In this document: positions 8,101 through 15,890 of the stretch, piece after piece
How positions within the stretch are numbered: the stretch's first letter is position 1
Layout: each line of letters opens with the position of its first letter
NCBI GenBank assembly: GCA_964553255.1
Contig: CAZKJS010000018.1
Location: forward strand, 1-32,768
Length of the DNA: 32,768 bases
Direction: 5' to 3'
Source: JAQUCI01 sp964553255
GTDB taxonomy: Bacteria; Bacillota_I; Bacilli_A; Erysipelotrichales; Erysipelotrichaceae
The notes under the pieces: generated by a model
What the model was told of the DNA's origin: nothing
The model's input: only the letters and a program-made list of their open reading frames with translations
Database searches by the model: none
Translations under genes and position numbers: made by a program

Positions 8101-8125
8101 CTTTGGATTGATAAGATATCCAAGG
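8101..8125 (+). promoter_or_regulatory. Leader hairpin upstream of rpmE
   Basis: A stem of about 8 bp (8101-8108 with 8118-8125, one G-U pair) closes a 9-base loop directly before the SD GGAAGGAG. Ribosomal protein genes, L31 among them, are often autoregulated through such leaders, so this is a candidate L31 leader. I cannot check it against a covariance model. Confidence 0.35.
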
Positions 8126-8139
8126 CGGAAGGAGAAAGT

Positions 8140-8349
8140 ATGAAACAAGGAATTCACCCAACTCATAACGCAGTGACAGTTGTATGTACATCATGTGGCG
8201 CCGAGTTTGAAACAGGATCAACTAAAAAAGAGATCCGTGTTGACACTTGTAGCAATTGTCATCCGTTCTATACCGGCAAACAACGATTTGTTCAGGCACA
8301 AGGACGAGTTGAGAAGTTTAATAAAAAATACGGCATTGAACAGAAATAA
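8140..8349 (+). CDS. rpmE: 50S ribosomal protein L31, zinc-binding type
   Basis: This 69-residue protein matches L31, a component of the large subunit at the central protuberance that bridges to the 30S subunit. Two C-x-x-C pairs, C16/C19 (CTSC) and C37/C40 (CSNC), mark the zinc-containing C+ form rather than the Cys-free paralogue made under zinc starvation. The conserved HPFYTGKQRF segment follows the second pair. A very strong SD, GGAAGGAG, fixes the start. The gene is a single transcription unit with its own leader and a strong terminator that begins inside its last codons. A second overlapping frame (8180-8386) is not real. Confidence 0.96.
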   Translation: MKQGIHPTHNAVTVVCTSCGAEFETGSTKKEIRVDTCSNCHPFYTGKQRFVQAQGRVEKFNKKYGIEQK

Positions 8350-8371
8350 GAGAGAAATCTCTTATTTTTTT
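8344..8371 (+). terminator. Terminator after rpmE
   Basis: Perfect 10-bp arms (8344-8353 and 8358-8367) around a GAAA tetraloop are followed by Ts. The arm includes the rpmE stop codon at 8347-8349. Confidence 0.88.
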
Positions 8372-8379
8372 GCTATAAT
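8371..8379 (+). promoter_or_regulatory. Extended -10 promoter for tdk
   Basis: TGC-TATAAT (-10 at 8374-8379) directly abuts the T-run of the rpmE terminator, so the -35 position falls inside the hairpin and is not consensus. The predicted leader is about 18 bases with SD GAGGTAGG. Confidence 0.6.
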
Positions 8380-8404
8380 TGTTTAGTAAACAGAGGTAGG
8401 AAAA

Positions 8405-8995
8405 ATGTATCATAAATATCGTGACGGTTATCTTGAAGTAATTGCTGGTTGTATGTTTGCTGGCAAAACGGAAGAATTGATTAGAAGGATAAAAGTATTA
8501 GAATTTGCGAAAAAACGGGTCTTGGTATTTAAGCCTGCTATTGATAATCGTTATAGTCAAACCAAAGTAGTATCACATGCTGGCAGTTTTGTTGACAGCA
8601 TCGTTGTGGAAAAGGCGAAAGACATCTTGGATTTTGTCAGTGATGATGTTGATGTCGTAGCGATTGATGAAGCACAATTTTTTGAACATGATATTATCTA
8701 TGTTTGTGATATTTTATGTGCTATGGGGAAAAGAGTAATGGCCGCTGGTCTTGACACTGATTTTAGAGTAGAACCGTTTGGTGCGATGGCTGATTTAATC
8801 ACTAGTGCTGAGTTTGTAATGAAATTAACTGCTGTATGTACTAAATGTGGTGCCCCAGCTACCAGAACCCAAAGACTTGTAAACGGCGAGCCTGCTAACT
8901 ATAATGATCCAATCATTATGGTAGGAGCTAGTGAAAGCTATGAAGCGCGTTGTCGTCATTGTTATGAAATGTTGGATAAACCAACAATAAAATAA
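8405..8995 (+). CDS. tdk: Thymidine kinase
   Basis: A type II (TK1-like) thymidine kinase that phosphorylates thymidine to dTMP in the salvage pathway. The 196-residue protein shows the P-loop GCMFAGKT (residues 15-22) and the DEAQFF segment from residue 88, whose Glu89 is the expected catalytic base. The C-terminal zinc-binding lasso domain has two Cys pairs (CTKC and CRHC). The family P-loop normally has Ser or Pro where this one has Cys16, a minor change outside the GK(S/T) core. rpmE-tdk-prfA is the B. subtilis order. The gene lies 9 bases ahead of prfA and is probably co-transcribed with prfA-prmC. Confidence 0.96.
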   Translation: MYHKYRDGYLEVIAGCMFAGKTEELIRRIKVLEFAKKRVLVFKPAIDNRYSQTKVVSHAGSFVDSIVVEKAKDILDFVSDDVDVVAIDEAQFFEHDIIYVCDILCAMGKRVMAAGLDTDFRVEPFGAMADLITSAEFVMKLTAVCTKCGAPATRTQRLVNGEPANYNDPIIMVGASESYEARCRHCYEMLDKPTIK

Positions 8996-9004
8996 GGAGT
9001 AAAA

Positions 9005-10075
9005 ATGAGCGCTATAATCAATAAACTTGAAGAAATAAATAAACGCTTTCAAGATTTAGATCAACAACTGATCAGTGAAGAAGTAATTAAAAATCCTCGT
9101 TTGATGGCCAAAATGGCAAAAGAACAAGCAGGATTAAGACAGCTAGTTGAAGCTTATGAAGAACTTAAAGTAATTCAAGGACATCTAAAACAAGCTAAAC
9201 AGTTATTAAATGAAAAAGATCACGAGATTAGAATGATGGCTGAACTTGAACTAAGTGAACAAGAGGAAAAAGAAACAGAACTTCTAGCGAAGATCGAAGT
9301 TTTGTTAATACCAAAAGACCCTAACGATGATCATAATGCACTAATTGAAATCAGAGGAGCTGCGGGTGGTGATGAAGGTAATATTTTCGCTGGTGATCTT
9401 TATCGCATGTATGTTAAATATGCAGAAGGTAAGGGATGGAAGACGGAAATAATGCAAGCATCAGAATCAGAGGCTGGTGGCTTTACGATGATATCATTTC
9501 TTGTTAAAGGCGATGAACCTTATCGCTTTTTAAAGTTTGAGTCAGGAGCACATCGAGTTCAAAGAGTACCAAAAACAGAAACGCAGGGACGAATTCATAC
9601 TTCAACTGCGACAGTCTTAGTGTTAGCTGATGCTGAAGATGCTGATATTGAGATAGATGATGCTGATCTTGAAATCGAAACCCATCGTGCAAGTGGCGCG
9701 GGGGGACAACATATTAACAAGACAGATTCAGCAGTAAGAATCACCCATAAACCAACTGGTATATCTGTTAATTGTCAAGATGGTAGATCACAACATGAAA
9801 ACAGGGCAACAGCGCTACGTATTATCAGAGCGCGGGTTTTAGAAGAACTTCAACGTAAACAGGAAGAAGAGAAAGGTGCGATCAGACGTTCAAAAATTGG
9901 CAAGGGTGATCGTTCTGAAAAAATTAGAACATATAACTATCCTCAAAATAGAGTAACTGATCATCGTATCGGTTTAACCTTGAACCAATTAGACCGTATT
10001 GTCGAAGGTAAACTTGATGATATTGTTGCAGCATTACTTGAACAAGAACAAAAGGAAGTATTGGCTCAGCAATGA
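9005..10075 (+). CDS. prfA: Peptide chain release factor 1
   Basis: RF1 recognises UAA and UAG in the ribosomal A site and triggers peptide release. The anticodon-like tripeptide PKT (residues 189-191, in RVQRVPKTE) has the PxT form of RF1, not the SPF of RF2. The catalytic GGQ is at 233-235 (GAGGQHINKTDSAVR). The 356-residue length is standard. SD AAGGAG lies before the ATG. The stop codon overlaps the start of prmC in ATGA. PrmC methylates the GGQ glutamine, so the pair is functionally and translationally coupled. Confidence 0.97.
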   Translation: MSAIINKLEEINKRFQDLDQQLISEEVIKNPRLMAKMAKEQAGLRQLVEAYEELKVIQGHLKQAKQLLNEKDHEIRMMAELELSEQEEKETELLAKIEVLLIPKDPNDDHNALIEIRGAAGGDEGNIFAGDLYRMYVKYAEGKGWKTEIMQASESEAGGFTMISFLVKGDEPYRFLKFESGAHRVQRVPKTETQGRIHTSTATVLVLADAEDADIEIDDADLEIETHRASGAGGQHINKTDSAVRITHKPTGISVNCQDGRSQHENRATALRIIRARVLEELQRKQEEEKGAIRRSKIGKGDRSEKIRTYNYPQNRVTDHRIGLTLNQLDRIVEGKLDDIVAALLEQEQKEVLAQQ

Positions 10076-10926
10076 AGACTTATCATGAATTAATCAAAGA
10101 AAGTGAAAGCTTTACAGCACAATATGATGTTTCAATAAGCGCGATTAAACTCTTAATGTATGAGTTAACCCAAGAAAAAGTCATTGATCTTTATCTTGAT
10201 TATCATAAAGAAGCAGATAAAGATATCGCTATAAGGTTTAATGCTGGTATTGAAAGATTGATCAAGCAAGAACCCTTAGCTTATATTCTAGGTTATCAAT
10301 GGTTTTATGGGCGTAAACTCCTGGTTAATGAAGATGTTTTTATTCCTCGATATGAAACCGAAGAACTGTGTGCTAATGTGCTTGAGAGAATTGATGCATA
10401 CTTTAATTATTATCAAGATATAACACTTGCTGATGTGGCTTGTGGTAGTGGCGCGATTGCTATTACATTAAGCGCAGAAGAAAAAAAGCTTAAAACATAT
10501 GCGGTTGAGTTAAATGATAGAACGCTCACGATGGCAAAGGCTAATGCTATTAATAACGATGTTGATATTACATTCTTTAATGGGGATATGCTACAACCAT
10601 TAATTACAAATAGCATCAAACTTGATATTCTGGTATCTAATCCGCCTTATATTAGTACAAATGAATCATTAGATAGATCAGTTGTAGATTATGAGCCAAA
10701 TATGGCGTTATTTGGTGGCGAGGATGGTTTAAAATTTTATCGCATCATTTTAACAGATGCTAAAAAAGTATTAAATGATAAAGCAATGATGGCCTTTGAA
10801 ATTGGATATCAACAAAAAGAAGATTTGATTAGTCTAGTTAGTTCACTGTATCCTGGCCAAAAAGTTGAGGTTATCAAAGATTTAAATGGAAAAGATAGGA
10901 TGTTATTTGTTTATATCAATCTATAA
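10072..10926 (+). CDS. prmC: Release factor glutamine N5-methyltransferase
   Basis: PrmC uses SAM to methylate the glutamine of the GGQ motif in RF1 and RF2, which increases termination efficiency. The N-terminal helical domain binds the release factor. The Rossmann domain has the SAM motif ADVACGSGAIAI and the NPPY catalytic motif at residues 190-193, typical of N-methylation of glutamine side chains. It overlaps prfA by four bases (ATGA), so translation is coupled. The 284-residue length is normal. The transcript ends at the terminator at 10932. Confidence 0.96.
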   Translation: MKTYHELIKESESFTAQYDVSISAIKLLMYELTQEKVIDLYLDYHKEADKDIAIRFNAGIERLIKQEPLAYILGYQWFYGRKLLVNEDVFIPRYETEELCANVLERIDAYFNYYQDITLADVACGSGAIAITLSAEEKKLKTYAVELNDRTLTMAKANAINNDVDITFFNGDMLQPLITNSIKLDILVSNPPYISTNESLDRSVVDYEPNMALFGGEDGLKFYRIILTDAKKVLNDKAMMAFEIGYQQKEDLISLVSSLYPGQKVEVIKDLNGKDRMLFVYINL

Positions 10927-10931
10927 ATTAG

Positions 10932-10957
10932 AGTCTTGTTGAATGACAAGGCTTTTT
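10932..10957 (+). terminator. Terminator after prmC
   Basis: Nine-pair stem (10932-10940 with 10945-10953, two G-U pairs) with loop GAAT, followed by Ts. It closes the tdk-prfA-prmC unit. Confidence 0.8.
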
Positions 10958-10977
10958 ATATTAGGTAAAGAAAAATG

Positions 10978-10986
10978 TGATAAAAT
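10978..10986 (+). promoter_or_regulatory. Extended -10 promoter for tsaC-glyA
   Basis: TGA-TAAAAT, with the -10 at 10981-10986. The expected transcription start, about 7 bases downstream, coincides with the ATG of tsaC at 10993. No SD precedes that ATG, so a leaderless mRNA is likely. Confidence 0.5.
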
Positions 10987-10992
10987 GTAATC

Positions 10993-11610
10993 ATGAAAAC
11001 AAAACTTTTGACTATCAAGGACATTGGTGAAGTGGCGACGATTATTAGAAATGAAGGGATTGTGGCTTTTCCAACTGATACGGTTTATGGGCTTGGTATT
11101 AGATATGATTCAAGTATTGCTGTAAGCAAACTGAAATTTGTGAAGAAAAGATCTGAGACTAAACCTTTCCCCATGATGGTAAATAGTTTGAAACAAATAG
11201 AAATGGTCGCAGATTTGGATGAAAGAGATCGTTTTTTAATAACAAGATGGTTACCTAATGCTTTAACGATTGTTTTTCGTAAACGTAAGGATTTAAAAGA
11301 TTATGTGACTAACGGTCTTGATACAGTGGCAATCAGAATGCCAAATGATGAATTTGTCCTTAACATAATTGATTTACTAAAAGTACCGCTATTAGTTCCA
11401 AGTGCTAATATATCAAATGAAGCACCAGCTAAAAGCCATGAAGAAGTCTTAGTGCAATTAGATACTATGATTGATGCAGTAGTAATAGGTAAATGTACTC
11501 AAGGGATACCAAGCACGATCATTAGTACTGTGGATGAAGAAATAAAATTATTAAGAGAAGGCCCGATAACACTACAAGAGATACTTGACTCTTTGGAGGA
11601 TATGAAATGA
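10993..11610 (+). CDS. tsaC: L-threonylcarbamoyladenylate synthase
   Basis: TsaC (YwlC/YrdC family) makes threonylcarbamoyl-AMP from threonine, bicarbonate and ATP, the first step of t6A synthesis at position 37 of ANN-decoding tRNAs. The signature FPTDTVYGLG spans residues 26-35. A Lys/Arg-rich KKRSETKPFPMMV segment and PSANIS follow, as in the family. At 205 residues it is the short form without the extra Sua5 domain. In B. subtilis the homologue ywlC lies in the same prmC-to-glyA interval, with spoIIR between it and prmC; spoIIR is absent here. The stop overlaps glyA in ATGA. No SD is visible, and a -10 box lies just ahead of the ATG. Confidence 0.93.
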   Translation: MKTKLLTIKDIGEVATIIRNEGIVAFPTDTVYGLGIRYDSSIAVSKLKFVKKRSETKPFPMMVNSLKQIEMVADLDERDRFLITRWLPNALTIVFRKRKDLKDYVTNGLDTVAIRMPNDEFVLNIIDLLKVPLLVPSANISNEAPAKSHEEVLVQLDTMIDAVVIGKCTQGIPSTIISTVDEEIKLLREGPITLQEILDSLEDMK

Positions 11611-12830
11611 TTGACAAGGTTTTGTTTGATTTAATTGAAGATGAACGTATACGTCAAAGCGAAAATATTGAGCTCATTGCTTCTGAGAACTATGTATCAT
11701 CTGCCGTTTGTGAAGCGACTGGTAGTATCTTAACTAACAAATACGCTGAGGGTTATCCAAACAAACGTTACTATGGTGGTTGTGAACATGTTGATGCGAT
11801 TGAAAGTTTGGCTATTAGTAGAATGTGTGAGCTATTCGATGCTGAACATGCTAATGTTCAACCACATTCAGGGTCACAAGCTAATATGGCAGTATATTTA
11901 ACAGCACTTAATATCGGGGATAAAGTTCTAGGGATGGATCTTAGTGCTGGCGGCCATTTAACGCATGGGCATAAACTAAACTTCTCAGGTCGCTTATATG
12001 AATTTTATAGTTATGGGGTTGATCCAAAAACAGAAATGATCGATTATGATCAAGTTAGAGCGCTAGCAAAAGAGATAAGACCAAAATTAATTGTGGCTGG
12101 AGCTAGTGCTTATGGTAATACGATTGATTTTAGTGAGTTTGCGACAATCGCAAAAGAAGTAAACGCGTTGTTGATGGTAGATATGGCTCATATTGCTGGA
12201 TTAGTAGCGGCAGGATTGCACCCTAATCCAGTTAAATATGCTGATTTTGTAACAACGACAACGCATAAAACTTTAAGGGGACCAAGAGGTGGTGCTATCC
12301 TATGCAAAAAGGAGTACGCTAATGCGTTGGATCGAAATGTTTTTCCAGGCATTCAAGGGGGACCGTTGATGCATGTTATCGCTGCTAAAGCAGTATGTTT
12401 TCATGAAGCACTACAACCAACGTTTATAAGTTATCAGAAACAAGTGATAGCTAACGCTAAAGCTTTTGTTAAAGCAATGATAGCTAATGGTTTTAGAGTT
12501 GTATCAAACAATACAGATACTCATTTATTCTTAGTTGATACGATGTCTTCATTTAAAATGACTGGTAAAGAAGTTGAAACATTACTAGATAAAGTAAAGA
12601 TCACATGTAATAAGAACACTATACCTTTTGATCAACAAAAACCAATGGTCACCAGTGGCATTAGACTAGGAACACCGGCTATGACAACCAGAGGTTTTAA
12701 AGAAGCTGAATTTGCGAAAGTGGCGGATTTGATTCGCGCAACAATTGAAAATGCAGAGGATCAAGAAGCGTTGATCAACATTAAAAAACAAGTATTATCA
12801 TTAAGCAAAGCTTTTGTGATACCAAAGTGA
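11607..12830 (+). CDS. glyA: Serine hydroxymethyltransferase
   Basis: A PLP enzyme interconverting serine and glycine with tetrahydrofolate, the main source of one-carbon units for thymidylate, purines and methionine. The PLP lysine is Lys221 in TTTTHKTLRGPRGG. Other family segments seen are IASENYVS near the N-terminus, YAEGYPNKRYYGGCE, and DMAHIAGLVAAG. The 407-residue length is normal. It starts inside the tsaC stop (ATGA overlap), with SD GGAGGA upstream in tsaC. The glyA-upp-atp order is the same as in B. subtilis. No terminator is seen after it, so readthrough into upp is possible. Confidence 0.97.
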   Translation: MIDKVLFDLIEDERIRQSENIELIASENYVSSAVCEATGSILTNKYAEGYPNKRYYGGCEHVDAIESLAISRMCELFDAEHANVQPHSGSQANMAVYLTALNIGDKVLGMDLSAGGHLTHGHKLNFSGRLYEFYSYGVDPKTEMIDYDQVRALAKEIRPKLIVAGASAYGNTIDFSEFATIAKEVNALLMVDMAHIAGLVAAGLHPNPVKYADFVTTTTHKTLRGPRGGAILCKKEYANALDRNVFPGIQGGPLMHVIAAKAVCFHEALQPTFISYQKQVIANAKAFVKAMIANGFRVVSNNTDTHLFLVDTMSSFKMTGKEVETLLDKVKITCNKNTIPFDQQKPMVTSGIRLGTPAMTTRGFKEAEFAKVADLIRATIENAEDQEALINIKKQVLSLSKAFVIPK

Positions 12831-12865
12831 AACCGATAATATTAGGTGGTCAAAAGTGATTGTTA

Positions 12866-12874
12866 TGTTATAAT
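12866..12874 (+). promoter_or_regulatory. Extended -10 promoter for upp and perhaps the atp operon
   Basis: TGT-TATAAT (-10 at 12869-12874) with no recognisable -35. The predicted leader is only about 12 bases, with the SD-like GGGGTGA at its 5' end. No other promoter is evident before atpI, so this may also drive the ATP synthase genes. Confidence 0.55.
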
Positions 12875-12892
12875 TGACGGGGTGATAAATAT

Positions 12893-13513
12893 ATGTTAAA
12901 AGTCTTAGACCATCCGCTGATAACCCATAAGTTGGCTTATATGCGTGATGAGAAAACAACAACGAAAGATTTCAGTCAACACTTGGATGAAATCGCTAGT
13001 CTTATGGCTTATGAAGTTTCACGTGATTTGCCCGTAAAGGATGTTTGTATCAAAACACCGATGGGTTTATGTGATACGTATGAGTTAGCAGCGGAAGTTG
13101 TATTAGTGCCGATCTTAAGAGCGGGACTTGGAATGGTCAATGGTATTCGTAATATCATACCAACGGCTAAGGTTGGCTTTGTGGGACTTTATCGTGATGA
13201 AGAAACACTTCAACCACATGAATACTATGCGAAGTTTCCTGAAGGATTAAAAGATGCAGTAGTTATGGTCTTAGATCCGATGTTAGCAACCGGTGGCTCA
13301 GCTAGTGCTGCCATTGATATGGTGAAAAAAAGAGGTGCTAAAACAATTAAGCTTGTATGCTTGGTTGGTGTTCCAGAAGGTGTGAACTTGATTGAAAAAG
13401 ATCATCCCGATGTTGATATTTACTTAGCCGCGCTAGATGAAAAACTTAATGAAGTAGGTTATATCGTTCCCGGGCTTGGTGATGCCGGTGATAGGATATT
13501 TGGTACAAAATAA
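12893..13513 (+). CDS. upp: Uracil phosphoribosyltransferase
   Basis: Upp salvages uracil with PRPP to give UMP. The 206-residue protein has the family PRPP-binding loop DPMLATGGS (residues 128-136) and the C-terminal uracil-recognition stretch near PGLGDAGDRIFGT. Its place between glyA and the ATP synthase genes is the one seen in B. subtilis and many relatives. No PyrR-type attenuator is visible in the very short leader. Only five bases separate it from atpI. Confidence 0.97.
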   Translation: MLKVLDHPLITHKLAYMRDEKTTTKDFSQHLDEIASLMAYEVSRDLPVKDVCIKTPMGLCDTYELAAEVVLVPILRAGLGMVNGIRNIIPTAKVGFVGLYRDEETLQPHEYYAKFPEGLKDAVVMVLDPMLATGGSASAAIDMVKKRGAKTIKLVCLVGVPEGVNLIEKDHPDVDIYLAALDEKLNEVGYIVPGLGDAGDRIFGTK

Positions 13514-13518
13514 ACTAA

Positions 13519-13860
13519 ATGTCAAATAAGGAGCGTAGAGTATCAGCCTTAACAGCTATTATATTAGCTGTTATAATGTATTTTATTGATTTCCGTATTA
13601 GTACGGGGATCATCTTAGGATATTTAGCTAGTATCTTTCATCTTTATCTTATTACGATCAGTATGGATAATATGCTTAAAAGTGGCAGAGTGAATATGTT
13701 TATTGTCATGTTAGGTTCAATGCTTAGATATGTCATTATTGCATTCCCACTTGTGATCGCTTTGATCTTACCACAGTATTTCAACATCTTTGGAGCAGCT
13801 GGTGGGTTTATCTTATACAAAGTCGTTTTAATAGCCTTTGCGGTATTTTATAAAGATTAG
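13519..13860 (+). CDS. atpI: ATP synthase subunit I-like membrane protein
   Basis: A 113-residue hydrophobic protein with four predicted membrane helices and a basic N-terminus (SNKERR), in the atpI position directly before atpB. AtpI proteins are thought to help c-ring assembly or Mg2+ supply, and they vary widely in sequence. The call therefore rests mostly on position, size and topology. No SD precedes the ATG, which lies five bases after the upp stop. Translation may rely on coupling to upp. Confidence 0.72.
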   Translation: MSNKERRVSALTAIILAVIMYFIDFRISTGIILGYLASIFHLYLITISMDNMLKSGRVNMFIVMLGSMLRYVIIAFPLVIALILPQYFNIFGAAGGFILYKVVLIAFAVFYKD

Positions 13861-13870
13861 GAGTGAGTTT

Positions 13871-14551
13871 ATGGTTGTTCAATCAGCGGTTTATGGAATC
13901 ATCTTAGTAACGACGATCATTATCGGCGCTCTTTATTATGTAAATCGCAAACTAAAACAATACGATCCATTAACACAGCCCAAAGGAGTTGTCTTGTTGA
14001 CGATGATGGGGGTCTCAGCTGTTGATAAGATGGTGCTAAGAGAAACCAATGATGTGATAGCGGAAAACTTAGGACCTTATATTGGAATGATATCTAGCTA
14101 TTTAGTTTTATCTAATATATCTGGTTTATTTGCCATAGAATCACCAACCGCAAACTTCAGTGTGACATTGACTTTGGCTTTTATAACAGTACTATTGATT
14201 GAAAAGAATGCGATCAAGTTTAATGGTATTAAAAACTATTTAAAAGGATTCCTTGAACCATTTGTGTTGTTTTTACCTATGAATATTGTTGGTAAGTTTG
14301 CGCCATTGATCTCGATGTCAATGCGTTTATTTGGTAATATCATGACAGGTGGGGTCATCATGGGGTTAATTTATTCTTTTACCGCGATAGTGTCTGGATT
14401 AGTGCCTTTTCTTGGTTATTTCAATTTCGTTGGGGTTGTGATAGCGCCAGCATTTCACTTTTATTTCGACCTCTTTGCGGGATTGATTCAAACGTATATT
14501 TTTATATCATTAACGATAGCTTTCATTGGAAAAGAACTTCCGTTGAAATAG
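13871..14551 (+). CDS. atpB: ATP synthase Fo subunit a
   Basis: The stator channel subunit that, with the c-ring, conducts the coupling ion across the membrane. It is 226 residues with about five or six helices. The essential arginine lies in ISMSMRLFGN, followed by the family's NIMTGGVIMG. The C-terminal FAGLIQTYIFISLT segment is typical. I start at the ATG at 13871, where the SD AGGAG is well placed. An upstream in-frame ATG at 13838 lies within atpI and has no SD. It is followed by atpE after 27 bases. Confidence 0.93.
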   Translation: MVVQSAVYGIILVTTIIIGALYYVNRKLKQYDPLTQPKGVVLLTMMGVSAVDKMVLRETNDVIAENLGPYIGMISSYLVLSNISGLFAIESPTANFSVTLTLAFITVLLIEKNAIKFNGIKNYLKGFLEPFVLFLPMNIVGKFAPLISMSMRLFGNIMTGGVIMGLIYSFTAIVSGLVPFLGYFNFVGVVIAPAFHFYFDLFAGLIQTYIFISLTIAFIGKELPLK

Positions 14552-14578
14552 ATTATTAAAATTAAAGGAGAATTACAT

Positions 14579-14815
14579 ATGGAATTAGGATTAATTGCGA
14601 TTGCTGCTGCAATAGCAGTATTTGCGGGGACTACTACTGCTATTGGTGAAGGTAATGTTTTTGCAAGAGCTGTAGAAGCTATTGGTAAAAATCCAGAAGC
14701 TGAAGGGAAAATTCGGTCTATGGCAATTACTGGTGCAGCTATTACTGAAACTGTTGCTATTTATGGTTTATTAATAGCATTACTTATTATCTTCGTATTA
14801 GGTGGACGAGTCTAG
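14579..14815 (+). CDS. atpE: ATP synthase Fo subunit c, two-carboxylate type
   Basis: The 78-residue c subunit is a two-helix hairpin that forms the rotor ring. The ion-binding glutamate is Glu57 in helix 2 (ITETVAIYG). Helix 1 has a second carboxylate, Glu24 (IGEGN), at the position of Gln32 in the sodium ring of Ilyobacter. Thr58 and Tyr62 occupy the Ser66 and Tyr70 positions. Two-carboxylate c-rings that bind sodium are known, for example in Fusobacterium nucleatum, so sodium coupling is possible but not proven. The usual glycine repeat of helix 1 is changed at two positions (Thr19, Ala21). A strong SD, AAAGGAG, precedes the ATG, as expected for the subunit needed in most copies. Confidence 0.96.
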   Translation: MELGLIAIAAAIAVFAGTTTAIGEGNVFARAVEAIGKNPEAEGKIRSMAITGAAITETVAIYGLLIALLIIFVLGGRV

Positions 14816-14838
14816 AACTGAATTAGAAAGGAGTCTCT

Positions 14839-15351
14839 ATGCAAATCAATATTGATATATTAGAGAAACTGCTTCCTAATGTCTTAACGATCGTTACTCA
14901 ACTTATCGCTACTTTTATCTTGTTTTATTTCATGAAAAAGTTGGCTTGGAAACCGGTTAGAGAAATCTTGCAAAAACGTTCCGAATTTGAACATAGCAAG
15001 TTAATGGAAGCTTCACGATTAAAAGAAGAATCTGAGTTTTTGAATCAACAAGCTAAGCAAGAAATTCAAAAAGCTGGAGTTGAAGCCAAACAATTGATCA
15101 CAATTGGGAAAACAGAAGGCGAACGGATAAAGAGTGAGTTGTTGGCTGAAGCCAAGCGCAGATCAGAAGAAGCTTTAGCTGATACCAAAAAAGAACTCGC
15201 TTTGGAAAAAGAACAGCTTAAAAAAGAGATACATAAGGAAATAGTTGAAGTTGCTATGATGGCAGCTGGAAAATTGGTAAGTGAAAAGCTTGACGAAGAT
15301 AAAGATCGTCAGGCTATTGAGCGTTTCATAAAGGAAGTTAAGACCAAATGA
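14839..15351 (+). CDS. atpF: ATP synthase Fo subunit b
   Basis: The peripheral stalk subunit, 170 residues. One N-terminal membrane helix (about residues 12-34) is followed by the conserved WKPVREIL turn and a long charged coiled coil rich in Lys, Glu and Ala that reaches up to F1. The sequence has no lipobox, unlike the b subunits of mycoplasmas. SD AAAGGAG fixes the ATG. The stop overlaps atpH in ATGA, so the two stalk subunits are translationally coupled. Confidence 0.95.
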   Translation: MQINIDILEKLLPNVLTIVTQLIATFILFYFMKKLAWKPVREILQKRSEFEHSKLMEASRLKEESEFLNQQAKQEIQKAGVEAKQLITIGKTEGERIKSELLAEAKRRSEEALADTKKELALEKEQLKKEIHKEIVEVAMMAAGKLVSEKLDEDKDRQAIERFIKEVKTK

Positions 15352-15887
15352 GTAAGATCGCCAGTCGTTATTCACTAGCGTTACTTGAACTAGCTAAAGA
15401 AGAAAATAGCTTGGATTTTTATTGTGAACAGTTAAAAAGGATAAAAAGAGTCTTTAAGACTAACAGTGAGCTATTACCATTTTTGAAGCACTATTTAATT
15501 TCTAAAGAAGACAAGAAAAAAGTGATCGATAAGATCTTCGCTGATGATTCAAATCAAAGTATTGTTAGAGTTATCTATTTGATCGTGGATAATAATAGAC
15601 ATGACATAATTGAACAGATCATTGATGATTTCTTGATCAAGGCTAATGAAGAACAAGGTAGGATCATGGGACAGGTTTATTCAATCGATTATCTATCAGA
15701 TAAACAGATAAAAGAGATTGAAGAAGCTGTGAATGAAAGATTTGAATATAAGGTCATGTTAGAAAACATGATCGATACTGAATTATTGTCAGGGATTAAA
15801 GTCGTTGTTCGAGATCGAGTTATAGATGGATCATTAAAAAGTAGGATTAATACGCTGAAAAACAGCTTATTGAATAGAGGTGAGTAA
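15348..15887 (+). CDS. atpH: ATP synthase F1 subunit delta
   Basis: The OSCP-like subunit that joins the b stalk to the top of the alpha-beta hexamer. The N-terminal helical bundle begins with the typical SRYSLALLELAKEE. The C-terminal part holds the conserved LLSGIKVVVRDRVIDGSL stretch. 179 residues is standard. It overlaps atpF by four bases and ends three bases before atpA, whose SD lies in its last codons. Confidence 0.94.
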   Translation: MSKIASRYSLALLELAKEENSLDFYCEQLKRIKRVFKTNSELLPFLKHYLISKEDKKKVIDKIFADDSNQSIVRVIYLIVDNNRHDIIEQIIDDFLIKANEEQGRIMGQVYSIDYLSDKQIKEIEEAVNERFEYKVMLENMIDTELLSGIKVVVRDRVIDGSLKSRINTLKNSLLNRGE

Positions 15888-15890
15888 TAA

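Noticed and set aside
8180..8386. 68-codon frame overlapping rpmE
   Set aside because: It overlaps the L31 gene in another phase and runs through its terminator hairpin.
13838..13870. Longer N-terminus for atpB
   Set aside because: The upstream ATG lies inside atpI without an SD. The ATG at 13871 has a good SD and gives the normal protein.
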